Positions 57,011 to 64,000 of a stretch of 64,000 nt of DNA are shown in pieces; the stretch's first letter is position 1; each line of letters opens with the position of its first letter. The notes under the pieces are model-generated. The model did no database searches. It saw nothing but the letters and a program-made list of their open reading frames with translations, and had not been told where the DNA came from. The position numbers and the translations under genes were made by a program. The DNA comes from Tipula vernalis (Eukaryota > Arthropoda > Insecta > Diptera > Tipulidae), in contig OY282558.1 of the NCBI GenBank assembly GCA_958295665.1, positions 43,400,389 through 43,464,388 of the forward strand, in the 5' to 3' direction.

Positions 57011-59563
57011 CCGACCGACAAACGGCATTCGAGAAAAACCATATAATTTTGGGATTTTGATTTTTGTTGAATAAATTTAGTCACTTCCATCGTTTGTTCG
57101 ACGATACAAAAATCCCCTAACTGTATACTATTTAGTTTACTCATACTTCCACATTTTTTTTTGTTATTTGCTAAGAACTTGACTTTAGTGAAATTTACCA
57201 TTTCACTTTAACAGCGTACCGGTTTATGTTTATATATAAAAAAAAAAAAAAAAACAGAGCTGAGCCCAACATACATGGGAGGAATTGACTGTGGGTGGTG
57301 GTGAGAGATGCATCAACACCTTGGTACGCTGCTGGAAATTTGGAGTGGATGAGGGACAAAAATTAGTCTAGCACTAGAAATGTTCCCCACGATGAATTTA
57401 TAACTCTCGGGTTGATGTCACGGAACACATATTTTAGCAGCTTTTCTAATTATTCTACCGTAAAGATGTAATTCATCTTATGCCTTCTTTACCAGCGAAA
57501 AATTTTTTTTTTACTGATTCAATAGACAATATAATATATTGCTAGAAAACAAAATCCTTAAAACCGACATAATTAAATCCATAATCACCAACCTTGGTGT
57601 CATTTTAAATTATATACAAACTCTAATTAAACCGTATACCTCATCAGAAATGTTATAGTCAACTCTAATGAAGGATCAGTTGTTCTTGATGTTGTTTTTA
57701 TTGCTCAAAATATTTTTAATTATGAGCACACGATAAGGATAGGATTTTCTAGAGCACCGGCAGAAGCAGCAATATTATAATGACTCTCTAATGTTAAGAA
57801 GGAAGAATATATGTTTGTACATATTGTACGTATAGTAAACCAAAAGAGGCAAAAAAAAATATTTGAAGAAAGCGCAGCATGAGAAGAAAAAAAGGTGGGC
57901 GCAACAACATAACACTAATAATAACAAGAATGTAAGCATGGAGGAAGAAACACAAACACAAGAAGTCCTTGTGTGCTTAATTTATGTTTTATGTAATTAA
58001 TTTTTGTTCATTTGAGACATGATTTTTTGTTATACAACATTTTCTTTCCCGCACTTAACTCTGAATTTTGAGATTTCGTTTTGTGTGATGTTGTTGTTTT
58101 TTTGGTGCGGTGGTTTATGGGATAACCTTTCTTCAAATGAATTACTTTTATTCGCACATAGGGTATACAAACACATATACGAAAACTGTGTGTACATATT
58201 AAATCTAAGTAGATATAAGTATTTTTATTCAGCAGAGTTTTTTTTTTATTTATTTTATTTGGTGGGGTATGAGAAACACAAAAAGACATAAAGCTCGAAA
58301 CATTTATCTAGTTTAACCAGCCAGAGAGACCAAAAAATAAAAATAAAATGTAGAAAGGTTTTCTTTTGTAAGATTTGGTTTTATTTCTTTTTGGTTTAAG
58401 ACTTTTTTCTGGAAAAAAGATAACGTATAGAAGAAAAACTCAAAGTAATAAAGACGAATCCCGCAGATATGTGTTACCATTTGTTTATCGTTTTCTCGTA
58501 ATTTAGCCGTATTTTGCGAAATAAAAAATGTATGGCTTTTTGGAAGCCAAACACACAAGATGAGCTGATGATTGTTTATATTCATTTAAACCGCGGTTCA
58601 AAACATAAAACGTTGAAATTTCAACATTCGAATCATTTGTACATCGATGATAGATAATAATTTAATACAGAGGACGAATCCAGTCAATTTATCTATTTGC
58701 GTATCACAGTTCGTTAACCAATACGTTGTTTACTCTTTTATGTATATTAATGGTATTGATTGAGAAATTTGCTTCAAAACATTAATCCAAAAGGTGTATG
58801 ATACGGTTTTATTGATCAACTGAGGGCAATTAATAAAATAATTTATAACTGGAAATTCTTGAATAAAAGAAGCTCGATTCCAAGCTTCAAGATATCTAAA
58901 AAGAGGTCGCATCAATGGTGTATTGTATACGGCAAATGTAAACCAGCAGTTTATCAGGACACCTAGGAAATATATTACCGATATTTGTGAATTGCATCGC
59001 GCAGTGCCGTAGCAAGGTACCCGCAGCACTCGCAGCCGCGATGGGGCCGAAGTTTTTGGGGCCCACGATATCTCCTTATTAATTCAAATTTAACATTAGA
59101 TAGCTCAGATTAAGCTTAAAGTGTAAATTTTCATGACGCTACATTTCTAGGAAATTTTTAGAAAAAGAAGAAATCGTTCCTGTTTCTATTAAATGTTTTC
59201 TTAAGACAGGCTTAACCATTTCTTCTCGGTTCTGACTCCAATTTGTATTCTACGTTCTGTGTAATTCCAAGTTTACCCCTTTTGCATTTAAAATTCAACC
59301 TTTTTCAAATCAAGTTTTGATTACAAAAGGTTAAAATTAATTTGAAAAAGGGAGCTTATAGTAATCTGCTGGTATTAGCAGAACGAAGAAACTAGAAAAA
59401 TACATGACTGACTGAAAATAAATTCTTGTTTGCTGCACTTGAGCCAAACCAATCAGTGTCTATAATCAATTAGCGACTTAAACTTTCTCATTTAGCGGTG
59501 ATTATTAGGTTTTGATTATTAGTAAACGGTAAATAAAAATTGAAATTTACACGACAATGACGT
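57011..59563. other. AT-rich stretch without recognised genes
   Basis: An A run (57239-57254) and an imperfect hairpin at 59276-59352 (core CCTTTTTCAAAT) are present. A short GC-rich patch at 59005-59075 (GCCGTAGCAAGGTACCCGCA) contrasts with the background. Frames at 58008-58585 and 58730-59029 have no domain. Confidence 0.5.
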
Positions 59564-59716
59564 TTATAATAAAACAACTTAAGTTATTTTTAAAATAATT
59601 TTAATTGAAAAAATTTTTCCTTATAGTAACAATATTTGAAATATTGTTACTATAAGGAAAAAAAAAATTTTCTAATTAAAATTATTTTCAAAATAACTTA
59701 AGTTGTTTTATTATAA
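59564..59716. repeat. 153-bp near-perfect palindrome
   Basis: Arms of about 73 bp (59564-59636 and 59644-59716) meet at AATATTTGAAATATT with only a few mismatches and indels. The ends read TTATAATAAAACAACTTAAG and its reverse complement. It can form a cruciform or hairpin. Confidence 0.93.
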
Positions 59717-60487
59717 ATTAATAAGTGACAAAATATACACCAGCAAAATGGATATACACCATTTTAAACCAATGACGGTGTTTTTTTTTGGTTTTATTGG
59801 TGGGATTCTCCTGATTTTGGAAATTCTCGCTTTCCGATTTCATATCCGCTTCTCTCAGGTCTCACCTTTTGATCACTTTTTAAAATTTCCCGAGATTTTT
59901 GATGTTTATCATAGAAATGAGATGCGTGATGTTTGATACGAAATTGGTAGACGTAGTCGGTGTCGAAAGAGTCAGGTTATTCGAGATTTTCGAGATTATT
60001 CAAGTATGTTTAAGATTGTAGTAGGGTGTATTTGATAGCTCGATATACGAATAACTCGAATTCGATGTTTTCGTTATTTTAGAGCTTATTCGAAGAATAC
60101 GATTGTTCGATATTTAAAAAATTACCCGATATGATCCGAAGGTTCTATTCTTATTGCATATCGTTTTGTTGAGCTCAGCCTTAACTTGGTTAGTAGTATT
60201 TCGAATAAACGAATAATATACGAATTTTCGGAATTTTTCCGAAATTTCATGGGATTTCTAGATTTTTAAAGTCTATGCGATGTTTATTTCTTAAGTTTTT
60301 TGACATAGGAACAATTAATACAAATAAATCTAACTGGTCATAGTTAAAAGAGTTTTTGAGATTACGCCAAAATTTCGATATTTCTCCGATTTCGTGTAGG
60401 TTATTCGAAATTATTCAAGGATGTCTAGGTTATTTACGTTATACATAGCGGTGATTAACACATATAGGATTTCCTTTGGTTTTACAT
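59717..60487. other. TCGA/TTCGAA-rich AT-rich sequence
   Basis: Many short phrases of the type TTCGAGATTATTCAAG and CGATATTCGAA resemble the direct repeats that follow. The frame 59703-59936 is not a convincing gene. Confidence 0.5.
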
Positions 60488-62400
60488 ACTTATGGATAAT
60501 TTAATATTTGAAAACTTTCAAGAATATTCAAGATATTTCGAAAATTCAACAATTATGAGATACATTTCGAAATTCTTGATATTTTTCAAATTATCAATAT
60601 ATTTAGAACTCGTCATAGCACAGAGTTGCAAGATGTTTCGTTTTATTTGAGGCCATTCAAATGAATCACGTTCTGTTTCATCTACTTTTGAACGATGGCC
60701 TGAATATATCCACAAAATTAAATCTGATTAAACCAATTGGAAGCACATTTTGGGTGAAGGATATTTACATTGAGAACAAATATACTCTATGTAACATCAA
60801 ATTTCTGAAAAAATGATTTGAGTTGAAAAGCTTCGATAAGTCAAAGCTCTTCAAACTAAAAGTTTTTGACATTTCTTGCAAATACATGATTTAAAATAAT
60901 TTAACTAAAGACAGAATTTATGGAAAGACACAAAAATTACCGAGAAAGTATAAATAAATTATTAAGCTTAAAGCTCATTGAAAACAAATATTCTAAATCC
61001 TACCTAAAATTCCGCCATCCCGTGTAATATCAAATTTCGAAGTAAAATGGTTGGTTTAAAAAGCGTCTATAAGTTAAAGCTTTTAAAATTAAAGCTCTTA
61101 ATCATTTTTTCAAATACATAATTTATGCTCATAAAACATTTTATTAAAACCTTGAAATTATTAAAAAGCTTAAAAATGTCAAGTTCAAACTCAAAAAGTT
61201 TGAAATAATTGTCAAGCTTATAGCTTATTGAAAATAAATATTCTAAATTTATTCCAAAATCCCACCTTCCTTTTAACTATCAAATTTTAGAATAAAAAGT
61301 AAATAATTTAGATTAAAAAGCTTCGATACGTGAAAGCTCCTAAAACTAAAAGTTTCACATTTTTTTGCGAATACATAATTTATGATCATAAAACCTTTTA
61401 ACAAAAACCTGAAATTATTAAAATGCTTAGAAATGTTAAGTTTAAACACAAATACATAGAATAAATTAATTATCAAGCCTAAAGCTCATTGTTAATAAAT
61501 ACTCTAGATTTATCCCAAAATTTTGTCGCCCTTTTTGATACCGTAATAATTTGATTCAAAAAGCTTCGATAAACGAAAGCTTATATTATAATACAAGTTT
61601 CCTAGTGAAATGGTTTGATTTGACTAAATAATTTACATTGAGAACAAATATACTAAATTATCCGTAAGTTCCGTTACCCTTTGTAAAATCGAATATCTGA
61701 GTAAACAGGTTTGTTTTAAAAAGCTTTTCTAATTGAAAGCTCCTAAAATTAAGTTTTTGACATTTTTTCGAAACATAATATTTGCTCATAAAACATTCAA
61801 AAACCTGAAATTATAAAAAGGATCACACATGCTAAGTTTAAACCTCCTAAAATACCATTTTCCTTTATAATATCAAATTTTAGAGTTAAATGTTTTGGTT
61901 TGAAAACCTCTTAAAATTAAAAGCTTTTTACAGTTGATGATTAACTTTGAGAACAAACATTCTAAATTTTAGCCAAAATTCCGCCGCCCTTTGTAAAATC
62001 ATGTTTCTGAGTAAAATGGTTTGGTTAAAAATGCTTTATAATTGAAAGCTTATAAAATTAAAAGTTCTTGGTTTTTTGCAGATACATAAAGCATTTTAGC
62101 AAAAACCAAAAAATATGAAAAAGACTCAACGTTAAAAGTTAAGTTAAAACCCAAACTTGTTTAAAGTAATTATCAAACTTAAAACTCATTGACAATTTTT
62201 GCATATTTATTTTTAACAAAACTTACGGATAATTCGATATTCGAAAACTTTCAAGAATATTCAGGATACATATTTTGGAAATTCGATATTTTTTGCGATT
62301 ATTTCGAAATTCTTGATATTTTTCCAAATTATATTCGAAATTTGTGATGCTTTATTAATATATTTAGAAATCGTCAGAGCTGATGTTTCGTGTCATCTAC
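60488..62400. repeat. Degenerate tandem array bracketed by 170-bp direct repeats
   Basis: The blocks 60488-60660 and 62222-62400 share GAAAACTTTCAAGAATATTCA and CGAAATTCTTGATATTTTTC in the same orientation, about 1.73 kb apart. Between them at least six diverged units of roughly 150-260 bp carry the phrases AATATTCTAAAT, AAAATTCCGCC-CCCTTTGTAA, AAAAAGCTTCGATAAGTGAAAGCT and CATAATTTATGCTCATAAAAC. No coding capacity. Confidence 0.82.
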
Positions 62401-64000
62401 TCTCGAAATCAGATACTTTTATTTAATGCGAGACTAGACAATAGGTAGCAAAAAAGTTTTTCACTAAAAGCTTTACTTGTTCATAGATGCAAGATGCATT
62501 TTGAGGGCCCAAGGGAGGGATTTTGAACTGTTTCTGCAAAAATGCATTTTTGGTGGAAAGCTCCTTACATCAATCTCCTTATACCAAACAATTTGTGTTG
62601 ATGTCGGATAAACTTAAGCTCGAAAATGTGAACGGTTAAATACAATGTATACTTATAAAATTTGATGGCCAAGAAAGGCAGAGCCAAAATCGAAACATTG
62701 GCAGAAAAACACCCCAGATACGTTTTATTAATAATTGAAATCTTTATTAAATCGTCATATCGTTAATTGTTAATTTTAGAACGAATTAATTTCGTATTCG
62801 GAAATAGATTCGCCGTGGACTTAATTCGGTCCAATAAATTCAACAAATAATAGTTTTTCCATTGTTTTTCACTATGAGATTAACTCATAAATAAAATGAG
62901 TTAATTTCGTAGCGAAAATTTAATCGGAATTTATTCCCGAAGGCTTAGTTCAAAGGAAGCCGTACGGTTTCTTCATTAACGTTCTGTCCCGATGATTTTA
63001 AGTTTTGTATTTTCTAAAGAATTAGAAATTCATTTTAACGCATATAAACGCCTAGATATTGAATGAGCTCTGATAAGTTTGAAAGCATAATTTTAATATA
63101 ACACAGGGTTCCCAAACCACCAGGATTGGCGATAACATATTTCTCAAACACTCAGACCCCCGACTGTCAATGGCAAATATCCTTATTGCAAGTCAACAGA
63201 TTTGCTGTTATGTTTTGATAAGCTTTAATCTGAAATAATATCTATGCACAATATACTTTGGTAAGCAAATAAATAGGAATACAAATTGGTTATTTTATTC
63301 CAATGTAGAATTTTCTTAAGTTGGTTAAGTTGGTATTAAGTTAGTCAGAACGGAATAAATTTGTGTTAGGCTTAAAAAAATAATTTTAAATAATTACCGA
63401 ATATTTAATAAACAATTAATTTTTATTTAGTTTAATTTTCTAATGAATATTATCACTCTGGCACAACCCTAAATTTCCCATGACATGAACTAACTTACAT
63501 TATTAAAACACCAAAAAAGTTGTATCATAGCTCATATAATAAATTTCGGAGAGGTCACACACAAAACCCCACATAGAATTAGAAATAACATTTAATTACA
63601 TTTTTAAGGTAATTTTTGCATCTACAAAATACATAATAGGTACATACCGTACATAAATCTTCTGAATATGTAGACCAGTGGCAGAACGAAAAATTTAGAA
63701 TTTATTCCCGCTTGCACATTAAATAACAACATAAACTTTCTATGGGTACATTATTCGTAATTTTCATTTAGTAAAATCATGTTGTGTAAACATTAATAAA
63801 AAAAAAAATAAGTTGCATATAAAGAGACAGATCAAAAAGCTCTTGGAGAGAACATTTAACAAATTATTTATTCATATTATAAATTGTAAACCAAAACAAA
63901 AAAAAATGAAATATGAAAATTAATTTCTTTTAACCTCTTGAGCTTTATGGATGTGTTTTTTGTTATTTCTACAGTAACTTATTTCGAAATTTAGGGAGTT
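62401..64000. other. AT-rich stretch without recognised genes
   Basis: A small hairpin ATTAACTCAT...ATGAGTTAAT lies at about 62879-62904, with a TTCG-rich patch at 62780-62960. No domain, LTR or TIR recognised. Confidence 0.5.

Overview
The window is very AT-rich eukaryotic DNA packed with decayed transposable elements. It most resembles heterochromatin or an intergenic region of an insect, probably a fly. The evidence is the element set: a Mos1-like mariner, a CR1-clade non-LTR element, three Ty3/gypsy lineages (CsRn1-like, errantivirus-like, Mdg3-like), Helitron remnants, TTAA-flanked MITEs, and one gene remnant with 60- and 68-bp introns. The species cannot be named from sequence alone. 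No complete host gene, tRNA, rRNA or CRISPR array was found.

Layout. 1-2505: satellite of 189-bp units, open at the left edge. 3312-7011 (-): broken CR1-like element with a zinc-finger/FP_C-like ORF1 and an endonuclease-RT ORF2. 7012-14219: mostly AT-rich DNA, with one exon-like ORF (12637-12879, +). 14220-18524 (-): CsRn1-like gypsy element with PBS and polypurine tract. 18595-19453: internally deleted Mos1-like mariner with TIRs and TA target sites. 21766-22005 (+): scrap of another CR1-like ORF2. 24139-28283 and 34065-37263: two copies, in opposite orientation, of a non-coding hAT-like element (CAGTG ends, 8-bp target duplications). Between them lies a head-to-head pair of another TIR element that makes a 1.85-kb inverted repeat (28906-30755).

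32881-43925 holds two Helitron remnants pointing at each other. The plus-strand copy is split by hAT-like copy B. The minus-strand copy is split by an errantivirus-like LTR element (38673-43124) with a perfect ATAT target duplication. 46719-46999 is a TTAA-flanked MITE. 48507-55576 (-) is a candidate DNA transposon bounded by a 12-bp inverted repeat. It contains a spliced, mutated DUF4806-type gene and the C-terminal part of a cut-and-paste transposase, and an Mdg3-like gypsy element with an intact integrase ORF has landed in it. The right end holds a GC-richer unidentified ORF (56372-56667, -), foldback elements (56713-57010; 59564-59716) and a degenerate AT-rich repeat array bracketed by direct repeats (60488-62400).

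Nothing here works as a pathway. The value of the region is its record of nested insertions, several of which can be dated relative to each other from target duplications, interrupted reading frames and a paralogous empty site.
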